From CAZOBJ01 sp964577825 (GTDB lineage: Bacteria > Planctomycetota > SZUA-567 > JAFGNG01): 20,946 nucleotides of DNA. The stretch is from positions 1 to 20,946 of the forward strand of contig CAZOBJ010000053.1 in NCBI GenBank assembly GCA_964577825.1, in the 5' to 3' direction. Each line of letters opens with the position of its first letter. Position 1 is the first letter of the stretch. This document shows, in pieces, positions 6,369-12,975 of the stretch. The notes beneath the pieces are model-generated. The model ran no database searches and had not been told where the DNA came from. It was given only the letters and a program-made list of their open reading frames with translations. Position numbers and translations under genes: made by a program.

Positions 6369-8210
6369 ATGGAGGCCGCACTGACCGCCGCCGACGACCG
6401 CGAACGCCAGGCTCCGGCCGGGCACCGATCCGCGCTCAGGTTGGCTTCTATGATGCTCGGCGCGCTGGGCCTTTACACCATTCTGTCCTACGTCTTCCCG
6501 CAACTGGAGCGGCACTTCGCGTACAGGATATTCGCGCTTGGCACACTGGGCGCGTGTCTGCTCGCGGTGGGCGCCACGCGGCTGCGCAGGCGCTGGGGCG
6601 GCGTCTCGTGGCGCCAGCGCCCTGAGCTGAAGCTGTGGGTCACGTCGGGCTTCCTCGGGCTGGTCGCCGCTTACATCGTCCTGACGTTCGCGCTGCCGGG
6701 CCTGCTGCACGCGGTGAGCATCCGCATACTCACGCTGACGGCCATCGTCGTCACGCTGCTGTGCCACTTCGCCATAGAGAGAATCGCCGGCAGGGAGGAC
6801 CTCAGCTCGGCGGTGGGGGCGACGGAGGCGAAGTCGGACAGCCTGGCGCGTCGGTTCTTCACGTCCCTGGGCGTGTTCCTCCTGTTGCCCTTATACATGG
6901 TCTTGTTGCTGGTCTATCCGCCCCTTCAGTCCCTGGTCGAAACGAAGATCGTCATGTTCGGCATAGTGGCGGCGGCGCTGGTCGGTTTCTGGAGCGTGAG
7001 CCGGGACATCCTGGAACTGCTGCGGATACTGAGGAAGGCCAAGCTGATCGCCAGCAAGGAAGTGCAGGGGCTGATTGACACGAGCAAGAAGGGAGAGATC
7101 CGGGAGCTGGCGAGCGCCTTCAACGTCGTCGTGTCCGAGCGGGATAATACCATCACCAGGCTTCAGGCCGCCAAGCAGCGCGTCGAGTCGCTGGTGGACC
7201 GTATCGGGAAGGCCATCTCCGTTTCGGGCAGCATGGACGAGTTGCTCAATATCGTTCTGGAGACGGCGACCGAAGCACTGGGTGCCGGCAGGGGATTCCT
7301 TCGGATCATGCAGCCGGACTCGCCGGGGGCAAGGCTCGTGATGTCGTCCACGGCCGAAGACCGCGACCTGGCGGGCGTGGACAAGGTCAACAGGAAGCTG
7401 GACCGGGTGGCGGAGAACGGCACTTACATTTACGAGCCTGCGTTCCTAGCCGTTCCCCTCACCCGCCGGGGCCAGCGGCTGGGCGTGCTGGCCCTGCAGA
7501 AAACGGACCGGGACGACCCATTCGACTTCCGCGCTACGGAGTTGCTCCAGAACATAGCCAACCAGGCGGCGCTCGCCATAGAGGCCAGCCTGCTGCGCGA
7601 GAGCGAGGAGCGGGTGTACTTCGAGACTATCTCGGCCCTTGCCCTGGCTGTGGAAGCCAAGGACCGATACACGCGCGGCCATTCCCAGCGGGTCAGTGCA
7701 ATGGCCGTTGCAATCGCCCGGGAGTTGAGCCTTTCCGAGCAGGACGTCGAGATCGTCAGGGACAGCGCCCTCCTCCACGACATCGGGAAGATCGGCATAC
7801 CCGACAACGTCCTGGGCAAGCCGGGGCCCCTGTCGGAGACCGAGTACGACACCGTCAGGCAGCATCCCGTCACCGGCAGGCACATACTGATGCCGCTCGG
7901 GTCGCTCCGGAGGCTCCAGAACCCCGTTCGACATCACCACGAGAGGCCCGACGGCAGGGGGTATCCCGAGGGTCTGCAAGGGGCGCAGATCGACAAGAAG
8001 AGCGCCATCCTCTCCGTGGCCGATTCCCTGGACGCCATGCTCTCGGATCGCCCCTACCGAAAGGCGTACGGCCTCGAACACGCCATCGGGGAGATCGAGA
8101 GCGGGGCGGGCGCGCAGTTCGACCGGGAGGTCGTGAGCGCTGTGCTCAGGCTGATCGAGCGGGGCTGGGTGCCCGGGCACGGCAAGTCGAGGCTGAGCGA
8201 TGCCAGCTGA
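6369..8210 (+). CDS. Membrane HAMP-GAF-HD-GYP cyclic-di-GMP phosphodiesterase
   Basis: A 613-residue membrane signalling protein. Six hydrophobic segments lie at about 25-43, 51-69, 89-109, 116-136, 163-184 and 194-210. A HAMP-like linker follows (211-262, with KKGEIRELASAFN), then a GAF domain (about 270-410) and an HD-GYP domain (about 412-605). The catalytic signature is complete: YTRGHSQRV (His438), LLHDIGKIGIPD (His470-Asp471), QHP (His499), HHERPDGRGYP (His523/524, with GYP at 531-533) and ADSLDAM (Asp552). It should hydrolyse cyclic di-GMP and so lower this second messenger, which usually favours motility over surface attachment. GAF ligand binding or a membrane signal may control it. 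GGGGAGG lies directly upstream of the ATG. It is transcribed divergently from the methyltransferase operon. Confidence 0.95.
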   Translation: MEAALTAADDRERQAPAGHRSALRLASMMLGALGLYTILSYVFPQLERHFAYRIFALGTLGACLLAVGATRLRRRWGGVSWRQRPELKLWVTSGFLGLVAAYIVLTFALPGLLHAVSIRILTLTAIVVTLLCHFAIERIAGREDLSSAVGATEAKSDSLARRFFTSLGVFLLLPLYMVLLLVYPPLQSLVETKIVMFGIVAAALVGFWSVSRDILELLRILRKAKLIASKEVQGLIDTSKKGEIRELASAFNVVVSERDNTITRLQAAKQRVESLVDRIGKAISVSGSMDELLNIVLETATEALGAGRGFLRIMQPDSPGARLVMSSTAEDRDLAGVDKVNRKLDRVAENGTYIYEPAFLAVPLTRRGQRLGVLALQKTDRDDPFDFRATELLQNIANQAALAIEASLLRESEERVYFETISALALAVEAKDRYTRGHSQRVSAMAVAIARELSLSEQDVEIVRDSALLHDIGKIGIPDNVLGKPGPLSETEYDTVRQHPVTGRHILMPLGSLRRLQNPVRHHHERPDGRGYPEGLQGAQIDKKSAILSVADSLDAMLSDRPYRKAYGLEHAIGEIESGAGAQFDREVVSAVLRLIERGWVPGHGKSRLSDAS

Positions 8211-8229
8211 GGGCGCGTCTGCCCTCGGC
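8206..8229 (+). terminator. Strong hairpin overlapping the HD-GYP stop codon
   Basis: A 9-bp stem (8206-8214 with 8221-8229, one T-G wobble) closes a 6-nt loop. The TGA at 8208-8210 lies in the left arm. No T-run follows, so intrinsic termination is not certain. A weaker CCCT/AGGG hairpin follows at 8241-8251. Confidence 0.45.
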
Positions 8230-8383
8230 ACGCTCTGTGGCCCTGGCAGGGGACGGCCGAATAGCCCGATGACCATCCGCGCCAATCCACTCCGTCGAGT
8301 CCATGCTCTCCACGACGCTAACGGGGTCGTTCGCCGGCGCCCCTTGCGTCCCGGGTCTGGACTCCCTTGCCTGAGGCGTCGCC

Positions 8384-9172
8384 GTGTGGGAGCACTCGGA
8401 AGCCGACAATCCGGCCCTGTATGAGCAGCAGGTCCACTGGCAGAGAGGGTACAACCGGTGGTTCTATGAGAAGAAGCGGCTCTTCCAGAGACTGATCGGG
8501 CCGGAGGTCGAGTCCATACTGGACGTCGGCTGCGGCGACGGCGCCATAACGAATGACCTCTGCCCCGACCGGCTTGTGGTGGGCTGCGACAGGAGCGCCG
8601 CCGCTCTGGCTTACGTGTCCGTGCCGAAGGTGCAGGCCAGTTGCAGGGAGCTGCCCTTCCAGGACAGGTCGTTCGACCTGGTCCTCGCAAGTGAGCTGCT
8701 GGAGCACCTGCCCGACGCCGTGTACCTGCGCGCAGTGAACGAGCTGACGCGTGTCGCGCGCAGGCACGTCGTCATTAGCGTGCCCTACCGGGAGCAGTTG
8801 GCGGCGCGGACGACCAAGTGCCGCTCCTGTGGGCTGGAGTACCACATCGACGGACACCTCAGAGCCTTCGGGGCGCCCTCTGACGTGGCGGTGCGCTTCC
8901 GTGGGTTCAGGCTTGGGTTCGTCGGCTTCTGCGGCGAGACGTACGGGCGAGCCCCGAAGTGGATGATCGTGTTGTGCCGGCGTCTTGCGAGACACTGGCC
9001 GCGGGACCCCATTGCCATCTGCCCCCGCTGCCAGGGCAAAGAAGTCGCCGGCCCGAGGCGACTCAACCGCACCTTGCGCCGGGTCCTGGACGGCCTCCAG
9101 CGAAGGCTCTCGTCCAAGCCTCTGCACATGTGGATGGTCCTGGGGCTGGACCGCGTCTGGGGGGCCGCCTGA
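8384..9172 (+). CDS. SAM-dependent methyltransferase with zinc-ribbon-like cysteine pairs
   Basis: A 262-residue class I methyltransferase. Motif I is LDVGCGDGAIT (46-56), an acidic position follows in GCDRS (Asp69), and FDLVLASELLEHL (97-109) is the usual motif II/III region. After the catalytic core it has CRSCGLEYHIDGH (Cys146, Cys149, His154, His158), and CPRC at Cys213/Cys216. These could together bind a zinc ion (inference). The C..C...H..GHLRAF pattern is seen in methyltransferases of surface-polysaccharide loci. The start is GTG with TGAGG about 8 nt upstream; no better ATG exists near the fold's start. It converges with the TPR gene 38 bp away. Whether it is co-transcribed with the HD-GYP gene is doubtful because of the hairpin at 8206-8229. 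Confidence 0.82.
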   Translation: MWEHSEADNPALYEQQVHWQRGYNRWFYEKKRLFQRLIGPEVESILDVGCGDGAITNDLCPDRLVVGCDRSAAALAYVSVPKVQASCRELPFQDRSFDLVLASELLEHLPDAVYLRAVNELTRVARRHVVISVPYREQLAARTTKCRSCGLEYHIDGHLRAFGAPSDVAVRFRGFRLGFVGFCGETYGRAPKWMIVLCRRLARHWPRDPIAICPRCQGKEVAGPRRLNRTLRRVLDGLQRRLSSKPLHMWMVLGLDRVWGAA

Positions 9173-9182
9173 GGCGGCAGGG

Positions 9183-9210
9183 GCGGGCATTCCCGCGGTT
9201 TGCCGGCGGG
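9183..9210. terminator. Alternative hairpins between two convergent genes
   Basis: Three short blocks, GCGGG (9183-9187), CCCGC (9192-9196) and GCGGG (9206-9210), let the middle block pair with either neighbour. The site sits exactly between the stop codons of a plus-strand and a minus-strand gene. It could serve as a bidirectional terminator, although no T-run is present. Confidence 0.35.
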
Positions 9211-11400
9211 TCACTCCTGCGGGGGGGCAGACGGCGGCTGCGCCCCTTGCCCTCGGACCGCTGACTGTTGCAGGAGGCCCCGTGCCTGCTGAGCGGCCTC
9301 GGAATCCGGCGCCAGCTGGATCGCCCTCGCCCACGCGGCCGCCGCCAATTCCGGGTTCCCCGCGGCGGCTTCGGCGATGCCCAGTCGCAGTTGCCGCCCT
9401 GGATCGTGGGGCTGGGCCCGGGCTGCTTCCCGGGCGACGTTGACTGCCCTTGCGGCGTAGCCGGCCTTCATGAGCGCGACGGCAAACGTGTCGGCCGTGT
9501 GCCCCCGCGCGGGGCCAACCGAGTTGGCGTAGGCGCAGTAAGCCATGGCAATGGCCACGGGCAGGTCACGGTCCTCCGCCAGGAGCATCTGGGCGAGATT
9601 GTTCGAGGCGGTGACGGCCTGGGGCGGGCTGGCGTCCACGGCCATCAGGTAGTACTTGCGCGCGTCGTCCACCTGGCCGTTCTCATGCGCCAGGAGGCCG
9701 AGGGTCGTGTAGGCCTCGTAGGGGTTCGGCAGCAGTTCGGCCGCCTGGGTCAACTGTTCGAGAGCCGCTTCCTTCTGGCCTGCGGCGATCAGCGCCACGC
9801 CGTATTCGTGGCGGAACCGGCCGGAGTCCGGGCTCAGCGCGCACGCATTTGCCAGGTGCTCCAGGGCCTTCGGCAACTGCCCGTCGGCTGCGTGGGCTCT
9901 CGCCAGCCAGTAGTATGCCCGTGCGGCGCGGGGCATCACCTCGACGGCACGGCCGAACCGCATGATCGCCTCGGTCGTATCTCCCATGGCGAGTGCGGCT
10001 CGTCCGGCGAGCAGAAGGGTGCTCAGGTCGTCCGGTCTGCTCCTGAGCGCGCGGCGGGCACAGTTCATGGCTTCCCTGTTGAATCCCCTTTGCATGTACA
10101 TGTTGCCCAGCAGGACGTTGGCCCTTGAGGCGAGGCCCAGCTCCTTTGTGCAGGCCAGGGCCAGGCTCAACGCGTCGTCGTAATCCCCGTGCTTCGCCAG
10201 TATCTGGGCCAGGGCAAGCTGAACGCCGGGGGAGTCGTAGAACTTCTCCTCCACAGCGCTGCCCCGCCTCAAGGCGTCCGCCCGGCGGCCTGCGACGAAC
10301 TGGAAATCTATCAGCAGCAGTGAAGGCCACGCGACGTTGGCGTATCGGTCCGCGACGGCCTCCAGTTGGCTCAGGGCCTCATCCGGCTGGCCTTGCTGGT
10401 AGAGCAGGGCCAGCCGGTACACCCCCGCCACTATCCCCATCTCGGTGTCGTCCGGGATGCTATCGAGTACCTGGCCCGCTTCGGTGAGCTTGCCCTGGAG
10501 CGTCAGAGAGTGTGCCTGGGCCAGACGGACGGCGTCGCTGTCCGGCGCTCGGGCTATCGCGGCGTCAAGTCGGCTCTGAGCGGTCTCGACCTCCCCGGAC
10601 CAGGCGTCCAGGTCGGCGGCGATGGCCAGGGTCGGGCCGTCGTCGGCCCCCAGCTCGACGGCCTGTCGGGCGTATTCGCCTGCCAGGCCGATGCTGCCCT
10701 TGCTGTAGTAATAGAGGGCCATCTTGCCGACTGCCTGGGGGTGGGCGTTCTCGCCCTGGGCGGCGCCCGCGAAGTACTCCACGGCCTTGCGCGGCTGGCC
10801 CATCTGCTCCAGGCAGAGGCCCGCCTGATAGCGCAGCCCGGTGTTATTCGGATCCAGGCGCAGGGCGTCCTGGAACAGGGAGAGGGCCTCTTGGTAGTCT
10901 TGTTCCGCCAGGGCCGTGGTGGCCGCGCTGACGCGCTCGGCGAGCAACTTCTCCAGGTCGGCCTTCGTGCGGGCCCCCGGGGAGAGTTCGGGCCAGAAGC
11001 TGATGATGCCCCACGCCGCCCCGGCACCGATGGCGCAGAGCAGCACAAACGTGAAGGCGCCCCGCGCGAAGTAGATCTTCGTCTGCTCTCCGGCGGCACA
11101 GATCGGGACGGGGTGACGTTCCGAGAAACGGACGTCCCTGCAGATGAGCTTGAACAGGAAGCCGTTGATGTACTTGCGGACGGGACCGCATGTACGGCTG
11201 CCTCGACCGAACACCCCGCGGCAATCGTGCTCGAACAGCCGGGTTTTCTTGGCGTTGACGAAGAAGAGGTCGAACAGGAGGAATGCCAGGTCGAGCGGCA
11301 GCACCAGCAGGCGCGCCAGCACGAGGAAGGGGATCCTGACGACGCGCCAGACCCACTTGACCACGGCCAGGATGCGACTGAGGCGGTGCCTGCGTCTCAT
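9211..11400 (-). CDS. Large membrane-anchored TPR-repeat protein
   Basis: A 729-residue protein. Residues 9-48 form a long hydrophobic region, possibly a hairpin or re-entrant membrane segment. Residues 50-110 form a basic segment with four cysteines (60, 71, 87, 101). A clear transmembrane helix follows at about 113-136. The rest, about 148-720, is a string of tetratricopeptide-type helical repeats, for example YQEALSLFQDALRLDPNN and EAIMRFGRAVEVMPRA. It ends in a Gln/Pro-rich tail. TPR arrays are protein-binding scaffolds; here the array would sit on one membrane face. It lies 167 bp downstream of the PEP-CTERM gene, same strand. Large TPR proteins accompany exosortase/PEP-CTERM systems in some bacteria (PrsT), but I cannot assign it to that family by eye. 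GGGAGG precedes the ATG by about 6 nt. Confidence 0.85.
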   Translation of the reverse strand: MRRRHRLSRILAVVKWVWRVVRIPFLVLARLLVLPLDLAFLLFDLFFVNAKKTRLFEHDCRGVFGRGSRTCGPVRKYINGFLFKLICRDVRFSERHPVPICAAGEQTKIYFARGAFTFVLLCAIGAGAAWGIISFWPELSPGARTKADLEKLLAERVSAATTALAEQDYQEALSLFQDALRLDPNNTGLRYQAGLCLEQMGQPRKAVEYFAGAAQGENAHPQAVGKMALYYYSKGSIGLAGEYARQAVELGADDGPTLAIAADLDAWSGEVETAQSRLDAAIARAPDSDAVRLAQAHSLTLQGKLTEAGQVLDSIPDDTEMGIVAGVYRLALLYQQGQPDEALSQLEAVADRYANVAWPSLLLIDFQFVAGRRADALRRGSAVEEKFYDSPGVQLALAQILAKHGDYDDALSLALACTKELGLASRANVLLGNMYMQRGFNREAMNCARRALRSRPDDLSTLLLAGRAALAMGDTTEAIMRFGRAVEVMPRAARAYYWLARAHAADGQLPKALEHLANACALSPDSGRFRHEYGVALIAAGQKEAALEQLTQAAELLPNPYEAYTTLGLLAHENGQVDDARKYYLMAVDASPPQAVTASNNLAQMLLAEDRDLPVAIAMAYCAYANSVGPARGHTADTFAVALMKAGYAARAVNVAREAARAQPHDPGRQLRLGIAEAAAGNPELAAAAWARAIQLAPDSEAAQQARGLLQQSAVRGQGAQPPSAPPQE

Positions 11401-11412
11401 GTGATGCCTCCC

Positions 11413-11446
11413 GGGGGCCGGCGAGTCTCAGATGGCCGGCCGCCCC
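11413..11446 (-). promoter_or_regulatory. GC-rich hairpin abutting the TPR gene's ribosome-binding site
   Basis: GGCCGGC (11416-11422) pairs perfectly with GCCGGCC (11435-11441) around a 12-nt loop. The stem is extended by GGG/CCC past a single bulged base. The Shine-Dalgarno block (CCTCCC on the plus strand, 11407-11412) is immediately adjacent. It may terminate part of the transcript coming from the PEP-CTERM gene or modulate translation of the TPR protein. Confidence 0.45.
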
Positions 11447-11567
11447 GTTGCGCGAGCGGCCGATGAGTCGAAGCGAGGGATGTGTCTCGCAGATATCGGA
11501 GAGGCAAGAGAACCCGCAGATGACAGGAACAGCGTGGCGTCACTCCGGCTCCGCGCCCGCATTGCTC

Positions 11568-12737
11568 TCAGGCAGGATCGCCCTTCTTCTGCTTGCGGCG
11601 GCGAGCGCAGGCTCCGCCAAAGGCCAGGGCTAACAGGCCCAGGACGGCCGTCGAGGGTTCAGGCAGGACCTCGACCCCTTCGCCATACGCGTATCTCAGT
11701 TCGTTGCCGTCATCGTTATAATAGGCGATGTGCACGCCGTTGGCGGCGTCCCGATCCACCGAAGTGCTGTACCCCACACTGCCCCCGGTGTCCACTACCT
11801 CGGTCTGCCACATCACGCCGTCCCAGGCGGCGTACTTCAGCTCGTCGTTGGTCCAGTCATAGTACGTGATGTGCGGGTGCCCGGCGTTAGTCACGGCTAT
11901 GTCCGTGGCGACGCCGACAACGTTGGCGCTGTCCACCGTCTCGATGACCCACGAACCGCCCTTGTAGACGGCGTACTTGAGGTCACCATTGGTCCAGTCG
12001 TGATAGCTGATGTGGGGCGTGCCGCCAGGCTCCAGGGCCAGCGAGCTGTACTCGCCGACGTTGCCGGTGCTGTCCACGATCTCAATGTCCCAGGAGGCCC
12101 CGTTCCAGGCGGCGTACTTGAGGTCCTTGTTCGTCGCATCGTAGTACGTGATGTGGGGGAAGCCGCTCCCGTCGAGTGCCAGCGAGGTGTACTTGCCGAC
12201 GCTCGCAGTGTTGTCCACCGTCTCAATGGCCCAGGATGCGCCGTTCCAGGCGGCGTACTTCAGGGACGTGTTGCTCGCGTCGTAGTAGCTGATGCACGCG
12301 TAGTCGCTGCTGTTGACCGCCAGCGAGGTGTACTCGCCGACGCTGGCGGTGTTGTCCACCGTGCTGGTACCCCAGGCTGCGCCGCCCCAGGCGGAGTATT
12401 TCAGGGAGGTGTTCGTCTCGTCGTAGTAACTGATGTGCGCGTAGTCGCTGCTGTCCAGGCCGAGCCCGGTGTGCAGGCCCACACTGGCGGCGTTGTCCAC
12501 CGTCTCAATGTTCCAGGCACCACCGTCCCAGGCGACGTACTTCAGCGCCGTGTTCGTCTCGTCGTAGTAGCTGATGTGTGGGTATCCGCTGCCGTCGAGG
12601 TCCATTGACACGTACTTCCCCACGTGACTTGTGTCGTCGACGGTCTCGATGTCCCAACCGAGTGCGACCTGCGTGGGAAGGGCGACAACAGCCAGCAACA
12701 ACACGACGGGCATTACCTTACGCATGGACGACCTCAT
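11568..12737 (-). CDS. PEP-CTERM surface protein made of seven 47-residue repeats (predicted seven-bladed beta-propeller)
   Basis: A 389-residue exported protein. The signal peptide covers about residues 1-27. Seven tandem repeats follow at 28-74, 75-121, 122-168, 169-215, 216-262, 263-309 and 310-354. The recurring pattern is W-x-IETVD, VG-x-Y-x-SLALD, PHISYYD-x-TN and LKYAAW. The C-terminus is a PEP-CTERM sorting signal: LPEPS (358-362), a hydrophobic helix (about 363-376) and an ARRRKQKK basic tail. By analogy with known systems, an exosortase would process it and display it on the cell surface or in matrix. Seven short beta-rich repeats suggest a closed seven-bladed propeller (inference). 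The ligand is unknown. AGAGGG lies about 9 nt before the ATG at 12737. A second ATG at 12725, with GAGG upstream, is also possible. Confidence 0.92.
   Translation of the reverse strand: MRSSMRKVMPVVLLLAVVALPTQVALGWDIETVDDTSHVGKYVSMDLDGSGYPHISYYDETNTALKYVAWDGGAWNIETVDNAASVGLHTGLGLDSSDYAHISYYDETNTSLKYSAWGGAAWGTSTVDNTASVGEYTSLAVNSSDYACISYYDASNTSLKYAAWNGASWAIETVDNTASVGKYTSLALDGSGFPHITYYDATNKDLKYAAWNGASWDIEIVDSTGNVGEYSSLALEPGGTPHISYHDWTNGDLKYAVYKGGSWVIETVDSANVVGVATDIAVTNAGHPHITYYDWTNDELKYAAWDGVMWQTEVVDTGGSVGYSTSVDRDAANGVHIAYYNDDGNELRYAYGEGVEVLPEPSTAVLGLLALAFGGACARRRKQKKGDPA
11676..12656 (-). repeat. 141-bp coding tandem repeats (seven units)
   Basis: The seven protein repeats correspond to an in-frame 141-bp period. 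For example, the block gttgtccaccgt recurs at 12210, 12351 and 12492, exactly 141 bp apart. Units 2 to 4 are the most alike, which points to the most recent unit duplication. Unit 7 is the most diverged and 2 residues shorter. Confidence 0.9.
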
Positions 12738-12771
12738 GGTACATTACCCTCTGGGGTTCACGAGCGCGCTA

Positions 12772-12799
12772 ATTGTACAGGTGCTGTACGGGAAGTCAA
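12772..12799 (-). promoter_or_regulatory. Strong sigma-70-type promoter for the PEP-CTERM/TPR genes
   Basis: On the minus strand TTGACT (12794-12799) and TACAAT (12772-12777) are separated by 16 bp, each matching consensus in 5 of 6 positions. An A-rich tract directly upstream of the -35 (about 12800-12820) looks like an UP element. Initiation would fall near 12765, giving a leader of about 28 nt. This is the best promoter match in the window. Confidence 0.65.
12775..12789. promoter_or_regulatory. Perfect 15-bp dyad (GTACAG-N3-CTGTAC) in the promoter spacer
   Basis: GTACAG and CTGTAC flank GTG and are exact inverted copies. The dyad fills most of the space between -35 and -10 and overlaps the -10 box, the classic position of a repressor site. 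I do not recognise the regulator. The orientation ACAG...CTGT is opposite to the CTGT...ACAG layout of the E. coli LexA box. Confidence 0.5.
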
Positions 12800-12846
12800 G
12801 CGGTTTTTTTCGGAAAATATGGAGAAAGCGGCGAAAACGGGCCTGC

Positions 12847-12896
12847 CGGTCGGCGCCCGGGCGTCCGTTGCGTTGACGGCGCGCCACCCCCGACCG
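12847..12896. other. Palindrome-rich segment upstream of the iron alcohol dehydrogenase promoter
   Basis: CGGTCGG (12847-12853) and CCGACCG (12890-12896) are perfect inverted repeats 36 bp apart. Between them lie two perfect short palindromes, CGCCCGGGCG and GGCGCGCC (12878-12885). In sequence of this GC content such palindromes can occur by chance, so the role is uncertain. Confidence 0.3.
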
Positions 12897-12904
12897 TCTG
12901 CTTG

Positions 12905-12932
12905 TTGCATTCGCGCTCCGATAGCCTAAAAT
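12905..12932 (+). promoter_or_regulatory. Candidate promoter for the iron-type alcohol dehydrogenase
   Basis: TTGCAT (12905-12910) and TAAAAT (12927-12932) are 16 bp apart; the -10 matches consensus in 5 of 6 positions. Initiation near 12940 would exclude the in-frame ATG at 12931, which overlaps the -10 box, and supports the GTG start at 12976. Confidence 0.45.
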
Positions 12933-12975
12933 GCCCCTGTGTCGCACGGGAGACTCCTGGCAGAAGGGATGCACC

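Noticed and set aside
10366..11466. Plus-strand open frames opposite the TPR gene
   Set aside because: The TPR protein has clear helical repeats and a ribosome site; the opposite frames have neither.
11676..12656. CRISPR or mobile repeat array suggested by the 141-bp periodicity
   Set aside because: The period is in frame and fully explained by the seven protein repeats.
12775..12789. SOS (LexA) box
   Set aside because: The E. coli box has CTGT and ACAG as outer halves; here they are in the reverse order with a 3-bp spacer, and the downstream genes are not repair genes.
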